A stretch of 54,064 nt of DNA from DASPJL01 sp035628645 (GTDB taxonomy: Bacteria > Bacteroidota > Bacteroidia > Cytophagales > Cyclobacteriaceae): contig DASPJL010000054.1 of assembly GCA_035628645.1 (NCBI GenBank), forward strand, positions 1 through 54,064, written 5' to 3'. The notes under the pieces are model-generated. The model was not told the origin of the DNA and searched no databases. It saw nothing but the letters and a program-made list of their open reading frames with translations. The position numbers and the translations under genes are program-made. Below are positions 31,224 through 41,030 of this stretch, piece by piece. Position 1 is the stretch's first letter. Every line of letters begins with the position of its first letter.

Positions 31224-33434
31224 TCAAAAAGGTTTATAATCCAGAGCGGATGGAGGAGGTGAAGATACTCCCCACTTTTTGTTTGGAATATTACCCATTT
31301 CCAGTTCCAAAATCCCGCCATTTATCAGTTCTTCATGGGTAAACCATGACTTGTTCCAGGCTTTCCCATTTAATTTTGCACTTTGAATATATTTATTTTC
31401 CTCGGAATTGTTTCTGGCATTTACTGTAAATGTTTTGCCATTGGACAATTTAATGCTGATTTTTTCAAAGGAAGGACTACCAATATTGTAAACAGGGATA
31501 CCGGGCGTAACCGGATAAAAACCCATCATGGAAAAGACAACAAATGCAGTCATTCCGCCTCCGTCTTCATCGCCGGGGATCCCGAAATAATTGTCCGGGA
31601 ACCATGTATTGATTAACATTCGAATTCTTTTTTGCGTCTTCCAGGGCGATCCTAGATAATTGTAGAGATAAGGAATATGAAAGCTGGGTTCATTACCCAT
31701 TACAAATTGTCCAACAAGTCCAGTTGCATCCGGAAAAATATACCAAAGATGGTATTTACTCCTGCCTAAATCCTCCCGGAATAAATTGTCCAACTTTTCT
31801 TCCGCTTTCTCCTTGCCACCCATTTGCTGAAATAACCCCTGGAGGTCATGCTTTACATCCCAATTGTAGGTGTAGGCATTGTTTTCAGTGAAATAATCCC
31901 TGCCGCCCTGGCCACCGGAGAATTTAGGATCAAAAGGTTCAATCCAGTTTCCCTCAGCATCCTTTGGCCACATAAAACCTTTATCTTCCCGAAAAACATT
32001 TTTATAAAATACTGATCTTTTTAAAAACAACTCTTTATCCTTCCCTTTTCCAAGAATGTCCGCAATTTGAGCGATACACCAGTCATCATAGCTGTTTTGC
32101 AGGGTAACGGCCACAGCCTGCCTTCTTTCAAAATCATGGACTTCTTCTACCGTCTCCTTTTCTCCGGGTTTAAGCGCGGGCATATAACCATTTTCATTAT
32201 AGAAAGAATCCAGGGAAGTAGCAGGACCATTTTTCCAGGGAAGAAGGGTAGCTTCCAACGAATTTTTCTTCAAACCTTCGTATGCTTTTTTCAAGTCGAA
32301 ATCCCTAAGTCCTTTTGTCCACACGTCCAGGATCCAGGCAGCAGAATGATTGCCTGTCATTAAAGGACCGTCTCCTGTAGTCAAAGCAAAGGAAGGCATC
32401 CACCCTCCTTGTTCATACATTTTTATATAGGATTTAATTTTATCTTCCTCCATTTTAGGATTGAGAAGCGTTTGAAGCGGTTCGAGGGCGAGATAAGTAT
32501 CCCACATCCAGTTGTCTACATAAAAAGGCTCGGTGGATTTATGCACTTTATGATCGTATGCGCTGTAGTATTGTCCATATTCATTTATGTTGATCATTCT
32601 TTCATAACAACGGTACAATGAAGTATAGAAAACTCGTTTTTGTTCATTTGTGCCTCCGTCTACATTAATCTGGCTCATTACCTTCTCCCAGACCTGTAAC
32701 GCTTTATTTTTCACGCTATTGAAATCCCAATCAGGAATCTCCTTTTGTAAATTCGCTTTTGCCTGTTCAATGCTGATAAAAGATATGCCATAGCGAAAAG
32801 CAACTTTTTTTGCATTTCCGCCAACTTGAATTATTGCCGTTTTCTGGTCTTCAGAATAATTGGTTTTTATGATGTCCGTATTTAATTCTCCATAAAAAAA
32901 GGCCTTCATATCCATGAATTCCTCTGTTCCAGTAATCGTCCTTTTTCCTTCAAACCTTAACTGTCCTTTGTTTAAAATTCCAAACCGGATATGTTGAAGC
33001 TGATCCTCTACGAATGTAAACTGAAAATATCCACTTCTTGAAGCAGGCGTAAATTCTATGGTATCTCCTGTTTCTTCCAGCCGGGTTATGTAGTAATGCG
33101 GCTTAATTTTTTCCTGATCATAAGTAAATTTTTTATTCCAGCTACTACTATCCGTTTTGCCACTGAAGGGCATAATGGAGAAAAGCCACTGCTGGCGGTG
33201 AGAAGCAATGGTGAGGGGGAAATAACTTATCTGGTCATCGAGTTGATCCTTTCTGGCTGGAAAAACCCTAACCATGGAATTGGGTAAATGAACAGCGGGA
33301 CGGGTAGGTTCAAGAATAAGTCCAACCCCACCAATGGTTGGATCAATATAGGAATAGTTGGAAGGTTTTTCCTGGGAAAACAAAGAGAAAGTTATAAATA
33401 AAAGGAAAAACGGTTTAAGTAAATGTTTATACAT
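31224..33434 (-). CDS. GH92 glycosidase with divergent specificity motifs
   Basis: The protein has 736 residues with a signal peptide (MYKHLLKPFFLLFITFSLFSQ) and the same two-domain GH92 layout as its neighbour. The acid-type glutamate is present but the context is TENNAYTYNW (E517) instead of TEGNSW. The base motif is GDEDGGGMTAF (D622, D624), so the usual Gln and Trp after it are replaced. The His-Glu dipeptide of the neighbour is absent; the equivalent region reads LWYIFPDATGLVGQF. Its mannose linkage preference should therefore differ, and activity on a non-1,2 linkage or another sugar is possible. It follows susD across a strong hairpin and precedes the first GH92 gene. Confidence 0.9.
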   Translation of the reverse strand: MYKHLLKPFFLLFITFSLFSQEKPSNYSYIDPTIGGVGLILEPTRPAVHLPNSMVRVFPARKDQLDDQISYFPLTIASHRQQWLFSIMPFSGKTDSSSWNKKFTYDQEKIKPHYYITRLEETGDTIEFTPASRSGYFQFTFVEDQLQHIRFGILNKGQLRFEGKRTITGTEEFMDMKAFFYGELNTDIIKTNYSEDQKTAIIQVGGNAKKVAFRYGISFISIEQAKANLQKEIPDWDFNSVKNKALQVWEKVMSQINVDGGTNEQKRVFYTSLYRCYERMININEYGQYYSAYDHKVHKSTEPFYVDNWMWDTYLALEPLQTLLNPKMEEDKIKSYIKMYEQGGWMPSFALTTGDGPLMTGNHSAAWILDVWTKGLRDFDLKKAYEGLKKNSLEATLLPWKNGPATSLDSFYNENGYMPALKPGEKETVEEVHDFERRQAVAVTLQNSYDDWCIAQIADILGKGKDKELFLKRSVFYKNVFREDKGFMWPKDAEGNWIEPFDPKFSGGQGGRDYFTENNAYTYNWDVKHDLQGLFQQMGGKEKAEEKLDNLFREDLGRSKYHLWYIFPDATGLVGQFVMGNEPSFHIPYLYNYLGSPWKTQKRIRMLINTWFPDNYFGIPGDEDGGGMTAFVVFSMMGFYPVTPGIPVYNIGSPSFEKISIKLSNGKTFTVNARNNSEENKYIQSAKLNGKAWNKSWFTHEELINGGILELEMGNIPNKKWGVSSPPPSALDYKPF

Positions 33435-33498
33435 TTAGTGAAATTTTAAATACAAAGAATGCTTTAGTTATACCCTTTTAACTTATGTTCCCCTAATT

Positions 33499-33531
33499 AA
33501 CCCTCCAAGGATTTAAAACCCTTGGAGGGTT
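33499..33531. terminator. 12-bp perfect hairpin between susD and the GH92 genes
   Basis: AACCCTCCAAGG (33499-33510) pairs perfectly with CCTTGGAGGGTT (33520-33531) around a 9-base loop. In the direction of the operon (minus) it is not followed by a good T-run, so it may be a processing or partial attenuation site that lowers GH92 expression relative to susCD rather than a full stop. Confidence 0.55.
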
Positions 33532-33554
33532 TTGATTCCTCCTCCTTTCAGATC

Positions 33555-35144
33555 TTAAGGCGTATATCCCGGATTTTGTTCTCCAAATTCAGGATTTCTT
33601 TGAATTTCTGGTTCAGGTATTGGGAACAACAGATGCTTTTGTTCGAAAGTCTTTCCCCAATGATTTGCCTGGCCTACCATTTCCACAAATGTTATCTCTC
33701 CATTTGCGGCAGCAGATGTTTCCGGGAATTTTCTTGTCCTTACCATATCAAACCAGGTATGAAACTCAAAAGGCAGTTCCCTGAATCTTTCCTCCCATAC
33801 TTCTTCTACAAATTGATCAGGTGGCAAGGCAAGTAGTTCGCTTTTTATCGTATTGATGTCAGTTTGCCAATATGCCCGTCCCCTCACCTGGGAAAGATAA
33901 TCCACTGCTTCTGGTGTTATGCCTTCAGACTGTGCAATTGCTTCCGCTGCAATTAACAGGATATCAGAATAACGGTAAGCTGCTTTATCTTTTCCCGAAC
34001 TGGCAGTTTGAAACAATGCCTGATCATCGTGCCACATATAGGGCGCAGGATTAAATGTTTTGGTTACCCCATCCTGCGTAAGTGTGGTATGAAAGTATTG
34101 TTTATTCTGAGCCCTAAGATCATTTACCGCATCATAACCCCATATAAATTCAGGCACAGGCAAATAACCTCCATTTGTGATGGCATAAGCAACATCATTG
34201 GCTAGAGCCAACGGATAAGAATAAGCAGGATAGCCACTTTGAGCAATCCCTATTTCATATTCATGAAAGAAAATATCCTCAATTGCAGAGGCATCACTTT
34301 TACGAAGTTTATTGTATGCGCTATTTTCTAAAACCACATTTCCTCCCGCCATTTCATGTTGCTCCAAACCATATGTACCGCTGACAATTACACTGCGAGC
34401 CATTGCTGCGGCATCTGCATACCGATTTTCCTGCAATGGAAATCCACTCATGGTCAGGTAAACCTCCGCAAGCAAAGTAGCCGCCGCACCTTTGGTAACG
34501 CGCTTTCCGTTGTCGGCCATAGAGCGTTCGGAAAGGCCGCCTTCATTTACGGCATACAGAAGGTCAGATTCTATTAAAGTATAAACCTCTTTTACAGAAC
34601 CTCTGGGAATATATAAAGAGTCTTCAACGGATTCCACCGGATCAGTAACCACGGGAACTCCACCAAACATTCTTACAAGGTAATAGTAGGAATACGCCCT
34701 GAAAAAACGTGCTTCTGCTGACAATTGCCTCAATTCAGCATCTTCTAATCCCGGAGTGGTAGGAATATATTTAATCGCATTATTGGCTCTTGAAATACCA
34801 ACATACAAATCATCCCATAGATCCCCCAAATAATTGGATATATTATTACCATTAAGTGTCAGCTGCTGGGTATGCTGCACATGTGGCTCCTGACCCTTAT
34901 ATTCATTATCAAAAAAACCAGACATATATTGACCGAGCATTGCCCGTGTTCCGGAATATACTCCTCCGTCAAACATTTGAGGGGCGCCATTTCTGTAAAG
35001 GGAGTTTACCGCGTTGAATGCTTGAGCAGGCTCACTGAAATTTGATTCCGTGCTCAGCTCATCTTTTGGCTTTTCTTCCAGAAAATCCGAGCAGGAAAAA
35101 TTAACAAAGCCTGTTAATAATATAATTAATGATATTTTTTTCAT
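33555..35144 (-). CDS. SusD/RagB-family outer-membrane glycan-binding lipoprotein
   Basis: The protein has 529 residues. The type II signal peptide ends with lipobox VNFSC (C18), followed by SDFLEEKPKDEL, the usual SusD start. The helical TPR-like core is seen in LSAEARFFRAYSYYYLVRMFGGVPVVTDPV. The C-terminal region has the typical LFPIPEPEIQRNPEFGEQNPGY ending (given here in part). SusD sits on the SusC barrel at the cell surface and captures glycans for import. The gene starts 12 bases after the susC stop codon. With two GH92 enzymes downstream it most likely binds mannose-rich glycans. Confidence 0.95.
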   Translation of the reverse strand: MKKISLIILLTGFVNFSCSDFLEEKPKDELSTESNFSEPAQAFNAVNSLYRNGAPQMFDGGVYSGTRAMLGQYMSGFFDNEYKGQEPHVQHTQQLTLNGNNISNYLGDLWDDLYVGISRANNAIKYIPTTPGLEDAELRQLSAEARFFRAYSYYYLVRMFGGVPVVTDPVESVEDSLYIPRGSVKEVYTLIESDLLYAVNEGGLSERSMADNGKRVTKGAAATLLAEVYLTMSGFPLQENRYADAAAMARSVIVSGTYGLEQHEMAGGNVVLENSAYNKLRKSDASAIEDIFFHEYEIGIAQSGYPAYSYPLALANDVAYAITNGGYLPVPEFIWGYDAVNDLRAQNKQYFHTTLTQDGVTKTFNPAPYMWHDDQALFQTASSGKDKAAYRYSDILLIAAEAIAQSEGITPEAVDYLSQVRGRAYWQTDINTIKSELLALPPDQFVEEVWEERFRELPFEFHTWFDMVRTRKFPETSAAANGEITFVEMVGQANHWGKTFEQKHLLFPIPEPEIQRNPEFGEQNPGYTP

Positions 35145-35156
35145 GGCTATAGAGCT

Positions 35157-38100
35157 TTAAAATTTGACATTTAAACCAAATGTATATGTCCTTGGTTTTG
35201 GATATTGGAAGAAAAAGATATTTTGACCCCATTGTTGATCGGCTCCTGCCCAGGAAGTTGCTTCCGGGTCATATCCTTTAAACTCATCCGAATGAACTAC
35301 AAATGCATTTTGCAACGTGGCATAAACCCTCAATCCTTTAAGATTTAATCCACCAAAAATATCCGGGTTAAAACTGTATCCCAGGGAAAATAAATTTCCC
35401 CGCAAATAAGAACCATTTGCCACCCAGCGACTGTCTAGCTCACTATTTTGTCCTGCATAGGCCTGATTTCGGATTTCCTGAACCATGGTATTTTGATTGT
35501 TTTCAGTCCAGCCCTCCGTCAAAATGGTTTTTAACCCATTGGCAATTCCTGACCTGTCTTCTGTGGAGTGGAAAAATTCCTGAAGGATTTCTACGCCATA
35601 TACAAATTGAAGGTCTATAGTCAAATCAAAGTTTCTATACCTGAAATTGTTGATAAAACTACCTGTCCAATCCGGGAGTCCTTTGCCCAGGATTTTCTTT
35701 TCAGTGGAACGCTTGGCTTCACCGGGCAAGTATCCTCGCTCTGCAGCTTCATCTGCTTCATCCGTTCCCCAAATTCCCAGACGTTCATATCCCCAGAAAG
35801 AACTTAAAGACTCTCCTACACGAAGAATGGTTTGGCTACCTGAAACCCAGAAAGGTCCAGGTTGGATGTCTTCATCGTTTTCTCCAAGTTTCTCAATCCT
35901 GTTCTTGTTATAATTCACATTAAAAGTAGTTTCCCATCCAAAGTCTCCCCTGTCTATGTTCCTTGTGTTTAAAAGTAATTCTATACCTTGATTGGAAACA
36001 GATCCTATATTATCCCTGACAAAATCAAATCCTGTGATGTGAGGAACAGGTCTATCCAAAAGTAAATCGGTTGTTAACCGGTGGTAATAGTCAAATTCCA
36101 ATCCTATTCTTCGTTTAAATAGTCCAAGATTAAATCCTATATCAAATTGCCTGGTTCTTTCCCATTTTAGATTAGGATTGGCTAATCTGTTGACATAAGT
36201 ATCTGTTGCACGATTTCCGCCTAGCAATACGGTACCCGCAGAAACTGTGGCAAGTGACAGATAAGTTGGAATTTCGGTATTACCCGTTAATCCAAGGCTG
36301 GTTCTAAACTTTAATTCATTAATATTGTTGTTGCCTGCCAGAAAATTCTCATTTGAAATAATCCATCCCAAGCCTATTGAAGGAAAAAATCCATATTTAT
36401 TGTTTTCCCCAAACCTGGAAGAGCCATCCACCCGTCCTGTAAGTGTCAATAGGTATTTATCTTTGAAGGTATAACCTGCCCTAAGAAAGTAAGAGTTCAT
36501 TGCCCATTTATCGTAATCGGATTGAGGTGAACCTGGTTGACTTGCAGCCTGAATTCTATTGTATTTAAAGAAATTATCAGAGAAGCCTTCTGCGGTGACC
36601 CAATTGCTTTGATAAATTCTTTCCTGCCAGCTTAACCCGATTACGGCGTTGATTCTATGGTTTTCGAAATCTTTATTGTAGGACAAATAAGTTTCTTCCT
36701 GCCAGTAATTCACATTTGTATTTTGAAGATAGGCGCGACCAAGAGGAGAAGAAATATTAAGTAAATCCGTTGGATAATATTCCTGAAAAGCCCTGTCATG
36801 TCTGTCAAAACCAAACTGTGTTCTTAAATCAAGTCCAGGCAAAATATGGAAAGTCAAGTAGGCATTACCAAATAGTTGAGTTCTTCTTCTCAATCTTTCC
36901 TGTGTTTCTGACACATGAACCGGATTTGCCATAGGTTCCACATTATATTTATCGGTAACGCCCGTGCTATTGCTCCAGCTTCCATCCGGAAATTTTACCG
37001 GGAAGATTGGTGGCATTTCAATCATGGTACGTCGTGGCATTTGGTGTCCTCCGCCTTCTTCAGCCTCATTCTCTTTTGTATAATTCACCAAAAGATTAAT
37101 CCCTACCGAAAGCCATTTTTTGGGATCAGCATCATAGGCAACTTTTCCATTTATTCTGTCCAGCCAGCTATTTTTCATTATTCCTTGCAATTGTGAATAA
37201 TTCAGGAAGGTTCCAAATGAAGATTTTTCCGCCCTTTGCTGAATAGACAATTGGTGATTGTGAGATACTGCAGTTCTGGTAGCTTCTTCCTGCCAGTCGG
37301 TATCATATAACGGATTTCCATTGGCATCAAACAACCTGGGATCATCTGTGGTAAAAACAGGAAATTCGTTTAGATCCGGGCGGTATTTTGGAGTATTTGC
37401 CATACCAGTTTCTACTACCTGCAGCCATTCCTCCGCATTTAAAAGGTCCATTTTTTTCCTGATTTTCCCTACGCTTATATAAGTATCGTATCCGACAACG
37501 ATTCCCTCTACTTTGGCTCCTCTCCTTGTACTTATTAATATTACCCCGTTAGCTCCACGGGCACCATATATAGCAGTGGAAGAAGCGTCCTTTAATACTT
37601 CCATACTCTCGATATCGTTGGGGTTCAGGAACTGAATATCCTCCATTACTACTCCATCTACCACATACAGCGGACCGGAATTTGCATTAATGGTTCCTAC
37701 ACCTCTGATTACCACCCTTGGGCTACTTGTCGGAGAACCGGAATTAAGGAAAACATTTACTCCGGCAACCTTACCCTGTAATCCCTGAATGGCATTATTC
37801 ACAGGGCCCCTTAACAAATCCTCGCCATCAACTACTCCGATGGCGCCGGTAACATCCGATTTTTTCTGCGTTCCATATCCCACGACCACAACCTCGCTTA
37901 AAGCTGTGACATCTTCCAGAAGCGTAACATCTATTATCGTCCTTCCATTTACTGCAACTTCCTGAGAAGAATAACCTATGAATGAAAATACCAATACGGA
38001 ATTATCATCAGTCACATTTAAGGAATACTTTCCTTCTATATCGGTGACCGTTCCTAAAGTGGTTCCTTTTATTACCACGCTCACACCGGGAAGAGGTTCG

Positions 38101-38675
38101 CCTTCATCATCTTTTACGGTTCCGGAGATTACCGTCGCCTGAAATAGCACCAGTTCGGCCATAAAATCCATGCTTTTTAGAAAAGAAGCGCCACTGCTGC
38201 CGGAAGACCGGCTTTTGTCCTCTTCTCCGGGTGACAGTTTCTTTTTTTCTATTATTTTCCATTCCTTTTCATTCTTAGGAGAAATTATATAATAATTTCC
38301 CTCAAGCTTTTGAATTTTTAAATCAAAAGAACCTAATATATTCGCCAATGCCTCTTCCAAACCCGATTCAGCATTCTGCAATTCTTCAACTTTTACCGTT
38401 TTATCTTTTATCAGATCTTCTTCAAATCCGATACTTACTTTATACTTTTTCTCAAATTTTAAAATTATGTCTTTCAGAGTCGCGTATTCCGTTCCAATAT
38501 CTGACTGACTTTTATTGTCAGGCTCTGATCCAATCGATGAAGCAGAAGCATAGAGCTGTCCATATGAGAAGTCGGAAAGACTCACCATAGCAGCTATAAG
38601 CAGTAGTCTTAAAAAGCCCTCCTTAATTTTTAGCTTTTTATCGAAGATTTTGTTTGTAAAAATGAGCTTTATCAT
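35157..38675 (-). CDS. SusC/RagA TonB-dependent transporter with STN signalling domain
   Basis: In this 1172-residue protein, after a signal peptide (about 1-40, ending SYGQ), residues about 60-135 form an STN (secretin/TonB short N-terminal) domain. Next comes a carboxypeptidase-regulatory-like domain (GTVKDDEGEPLPGVSVVIKG), then a TonB box-like and plug region (GYGTQKKSDVTGAI; SGPLYVVDGV; VLKDASSTAIYGARGANGVI). The C-terminal barrel ends in FGLNVKF. The STN domain is the part that talks to a FecR anti-sigma factor, and a FecR gene lies directly upstream. It would import oligosaccharides across the outer membrane using TonB energy and also report substrate binding. It pairs with the SusD gene 12 bases downstream. 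Confidence 0.96.
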   Translation of the reverse strand: MIKLIFTNKIFDKKLKIKEGFLRLLLIAAMVSLSDFSYGQLYASASSIGSEPDNKSQSDIGTEYATLKDIILKFEKKYKVSIGFEEDLIKDKTVKVEELQNAESGLEEALANILGSFDLKIQKLEGNYYIISPKNEKEWKIIEKKKLSPGEEDKSRSSGSSGASFLKSMDFMAELVLFQATVISGTVKDDEGEPLPGVSVVIKGTTLGTVTDIEGKYSLNVTDDNSVLVFSFIGYSSQEVAVNGRTIIDVTLLEDVTALSEVVVVGYGTQKKSDVTGAIGVVDGEDLLRGPVNNAIQGLQGKVAGVNVFLNSGSPTSSPRVVIRGVGTINANSGPLYVVDGVVMEDIQFLNPNDIESMEVLKDASSTAIYGARGANGVILISTRRGAKVEGIVVGYDTYISVGKIRKKMDLLNAEEWLQVVETGMANTPKYRPDLNEFPVFTTDDPRLFDANGNPLYDTDWQEEATRTAVSHNHQLSIQQRAEKSSFGTFLNYSQLQGIMKNSWLDRINGKVAYDADPKKWLSVGINLLVNYTKENEAEEGGGHQMPRRTMIEMPPIFPVKFPDGSWSNSTGVTDKYNVEPMANPVHVSETQERLRRRTQLFGNAYLTFHILPGLDLRTQFGFDRHDRAFQEYYPTDLLNISSPLGRAYLQNTNVNYWQEETYLSYNKDFENHRINAVIGLSWQERIYQSNWVTAEGFSDNFFKYNRIQAASQPGSPQSDYDKWAMNSYFLRAGYTFKDKYLLTLTGRVDGSSRFGENNKYGFFPSIGLGWIISNENFLAGNNNINELKFRTSLGLTGNTEIPTYLSLATVSAGTVLLGGNRATDTYVNRLANPNLKWERTRQFDIGFNLGLFKRRIGLEFDYYHRLTTDLLLDRPVPHITGFDFVRDNIGSVSNQGIELLLNTRNIDRGDFGWETTFNVNYNKNRIEKLGENDEDIQPGPFWVSGSQTILRVGESLSSFWGYERLGIWGTDEADEAAERGYLPGEAKRSTEKKILGKGLPDWTGSFINNFRYRNFDLTIDLQFVYGVEILQEFFHSTEDRSGIANGLKTILTEGWTENNQNTMVQEIRNQAYAGQNSELDSRWVANGSYLRGNLFSLGYSFNPDIFGGLNLKGLRVYATLQNAFVVHSDEFKGYDPEATSWAGADQQWGQNIFFFQYPKPRTYTFGLNVKF

Positions 38676-38747
38676 ATTATTTAGGGTTAGAATATAATAA
38701 TAGACCTGTCTGTTTCTTTAGCCTCGCAAGCATGATTCAGGCAGGTT

Positions 38748-39746
38748 TTATTTTTTGTTTTCCAGTATTAACCGGTTTTCATTTTGAGTAATGTTAATTT
38801 GAAATATCCCTGACATGGCTTTTATCAATATATCTATGTCGTTAGCAGGATAACTTCCAGTCAGATTACGATTGCCAATTGATTTGTCTTTTATGATTAC
38901 AGATAACCCGTAGTTATCCTCGAGAAGCTGCGCAATTTCGCGAACAGGGGTATTTTTAAACTCCAGACGATTATTCTTCCAGGAAGAATATAACTCAGGA
39001 CGGACCTTTCTCTTCAGGTACTTTTCATTTTTCAATGAATACTGAACCATTTCTCCCGGTTTCATCTCCACCTTATTTTTATGATTATCCGATAATTCAA
39101 CCTTTCCTGAGTTAAGGACAACCTTTACGTTACCCCTTCTGCTGTTTACGTTAAATTGTGTACCAAGGACAATTACATTCAGGTCTTCTGCTTTGACTAT
39201 AAATTTTTGATCGTTGGCTTTGTGAGTAACCGAAAAGAACGCCTCTCCCAACAAGCTGACCACACGCTCCTTTTCGCCGGACCAGTTCTTTTTGAAGGTA
39301 ATGGAAGAGTTGCCATTTAAAGTAACTATCGAACTATCAGGCAAAAGCACTTTCCTGGTTTCTCCATAATTGGTGGAATAGGCGATAATTTGGCTTTGAT
39401 TATATATGTAGTAACTGAGGCCTGCAAAAATTATAAGAATGACCGAGGCTGCAATTTTCTGCCAAAACGTAAAATGAGGAATTGATCTTTCTTTTGCTTC
39501 ATCTCTTTTCAATTCAGCCTTGAGTTGTAACCACTCTTTCCGGATTTCTTCATCAGCAACAGGTTTTTCCCAAAATTCCAAGTTTAAGAGAATTTCCCTG
39601 GCTCTTTCTACCGATTCCTTTTTATGAGGATTTCTGTCTACCCAAGCTTCCCAAAAATCATTTGCAATCCGGTCCGAGCCTCTTACCCAGTCTTGAAAAA
39701 TTTCATCAAGAATAAAATCCTCCGTTTGATAGTTTGAATAATCCAT
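38748..39746 (-). CDS. FecR-family anti-sigma factor
   Basis: The protein has 332 residues. The cytoplasmic N-terminus (about 1-90) binds sigma: LDEIFQDWVRGSDRIANDFWEAW is a typical start. There is one membrane helix at about 92-112 (FWQKIAASVILIIFAGLSYYIY). The periplasmic FecR domain (about 115-215) includes GETRKVLLPDSSIVTLNGNS and GEAFFSV. A DUF4974-type C-terminal domain follows (NRLEFKNTPVREIAQLLEDN...LTGSYPANDIDILIKAM, quoted in part). In this class a signal from the STN domain of the cognate SusC reaches the FecR periplasmic part and frees the ECF sigma factor. It is positioned between its likely sigma (197 bases upstream) and its likely SusC (72 bases downstream). Confidence 0.95.
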   Translation of the reverse strand: MDYSNYQTEDFILDEIFQDWVRGSDRIANDFWEAWVDRNPHKKESVERAREILLNLEFWEKPVADEEIRKEWLQLKAELKRDEAKERSIPHFTFWQKIAASVILIIFAGLSYYIYNQSQIIAYSTNYGETRKVLLPDSSIVTLNGNSSITFKKNWSGEKERVVSLLGEAFFSVTHKANDQKFIVKAEDLNVIVLGTQFNVNSRRGNVKVVLNSGKVELSDNHKNKVEMKPGEMVQYSLKNEKYLKRKVRPELYSSWKNNRLEFKNTPVREIAQLLEDNYGLSVIIKDKSIGNRNLTGSYPANDIDILIKAMSGIFQINITQNENRLILENKK

Positions 39747-39771
39747 AAATTAGTGGGTTGATGTGTTAAGC

Positions 39772-39800
39772 TGGGATTTAAGCTTTTTAGCTCAATCCCA
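39772..39800. repeat. Inverted repeat between the sigma and anti-sigma genes
   Basis: TGGGATT (39772-39778) and AATCCCA (39794-39800) enclose a smaller AGCT/AGCT stem. On the plus strand a T-rich tail follows; on the coding (minus) strand none does. It may be an mRNA structure between the two coding regions. Confidence 0.4.
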
Positions 39801-39943
39801 TACGTTTATTTTTCTTTTTTCTTTAAACAGATATCAGGCCTTTTACCTAAATAGACCGGAGGAGTCTTTTTGTACTCGGTTTCTAGAAAAAATTTTTAGA
39901 TTTTTTTTACAGAATAAGGAATGAGATGAGCACGAGAAATTTT

Positions 39944-40549
39944 CTACCCTATTTCAAGGCAAATCAGCAGGTAAAGGAGTTTCTCAGGAACTTTGGCTTC
40001 TTTTCTTAATATCGTAATCGCCTGATGAATGTAATTACGTATGGATTGATAATTTACATTCATGATTTCTCCTATCTCATCATAAGTTAAATTTTGATAA
40101 AACTTTAGATAAACAGCTTCTTTTTGCCTTTTGGAAAGGCGATTGAGGAGGTTAAGGAAATACTCCTGTTGTTCCTTTTCAAGCTGGCGGGATATGATCA
40201 CGTTTTCGATGGAAAAGACAATTTCAAATTCATAGTCTTCGCTCAAGGGATAACTGAATCTGTTCTTTTCGCTCTTTCTTCTTGCAATTTTTCTTCTCAA
40301 AGACTTTAATAAATAAAACTTTATTGAAGGTGCATTTCCCAGATTGCCTTTATTTTTCCATAAAGAAATGAATAATTCCTGAATACAATCCTTGGTCAGG
40401 TCAGGATCATTGGTAAGCTTAATTCCATAGTTGTACAGAAAAGAATAATAAAGGCGGAAAATCCTGGAAAAGGACTTTTCATCTCCCTCTTTAAAATTAT
40501 TCCAAAGATTAAAATCCTCTATCAGGTCCTTTTCTTTGTCTAAGTTCAT
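39944..40549 (-). CDS. ECF-type RNA polymerase sigma factor
   Basis: The protein has 201 residues. Sigma region 2 is in KSFSRIFRLYYSFLYNYGIKLTNDPDLTKDCIQELFISLW (about 20-65, quoted in two parts: KSFSRIFRLYYSF and DCIQELFISLW). Region 4 is in LSKRQKEAVYLKFYQNLTYD...NVNYQSIRNYIHQAITILRK. This is the Bacteroidota FecI-like group that works with FecR partners. It would direct transcription of the downstream susCD-GH92 genes once released. No promoter site for it could be identified with confidence, because the recognition motif of this group is not visible from one locus. It starts the minus-strand locus and is divergent from the frameshifted lipoprotein gene. Confidence 0.93.
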   Translation of the reverse strand: MNLDKEKDLIEDFNLWNNFKEGDEKSFSRIFRLYYSFLYNYGIKLTNDPDLTKDCIQELFISLWKNKGNLGNAPSIKFYLLKSLRRKIARRKSEKNRFSYPLSEDYEFEIVFSIENVIISRQLEKEQQEYFLNLLNRLSKRQKEAVYLKFYQNLTYDEIGEIMNVNYQSIRNYIHQAITILRKEAKVPEKLLYLLICLEIG

Positions 40550-41030
40550 TGGTTGAATAAACTTTAAGCTTTACAAAACAATAAGTGGAACGTAATATTC
40601 CGAAACAGGTTAGTTTAATTATTTTTTATTCATTTAAATTATTAAACCTCAACAATTAAATTGATTCTACTTTACAAAAGTCGTTTTTTCTCATTAGAGA
40701 ATGTTTGCTTTTTTAATAATCTAATTTTCTTCCCTTTATGTATAAAGTCGTCAACCATGTGAGAAGAATTTTGGAGACAATACTATTATTGTCGAAATAA
40801 AATTGAGACAAGGAGCTACTAAACTAAGTAGTAATACTTAATTTTTAAAATCCCCTAGAGTACTTAAAAAAGCTACATTTCCTCATTCTACTTTTGCATC
40901 ATCAAAAACAGACACATTATTAGAAAGGCAACCGGTGAAATAATACTTCCGATCCTGCTCGAAAATAAGGTGTTTGGTGGTTAAAAGAAAACATAAAAAA
41001 ATAATTTCAAAAACTCAAAATTTAAAATTC
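40550..41030. other. Intergenic gap of 481 bases between the sigma factor and the lipoprotein pseudogene
   Basis: This AT-rich stretch has no convincing coding frame, apart from a short upstream extension of the lipoprotein frame that I reject. TACTTTTG at 40889-40896 matches the -7 element on the plus strand but has no TTG at -33; it would give a leader of about 125 bases. The promoter of the sigma gene must lie in the left half. Nothing else was recognised. Confidence 0.4.

Noticed and set aside
40974..41030. Nineteen extra residues on the lipoprotein frame
   Set aside because: They would place charged residues ahead of a complete signal peptide that starts at 41031.
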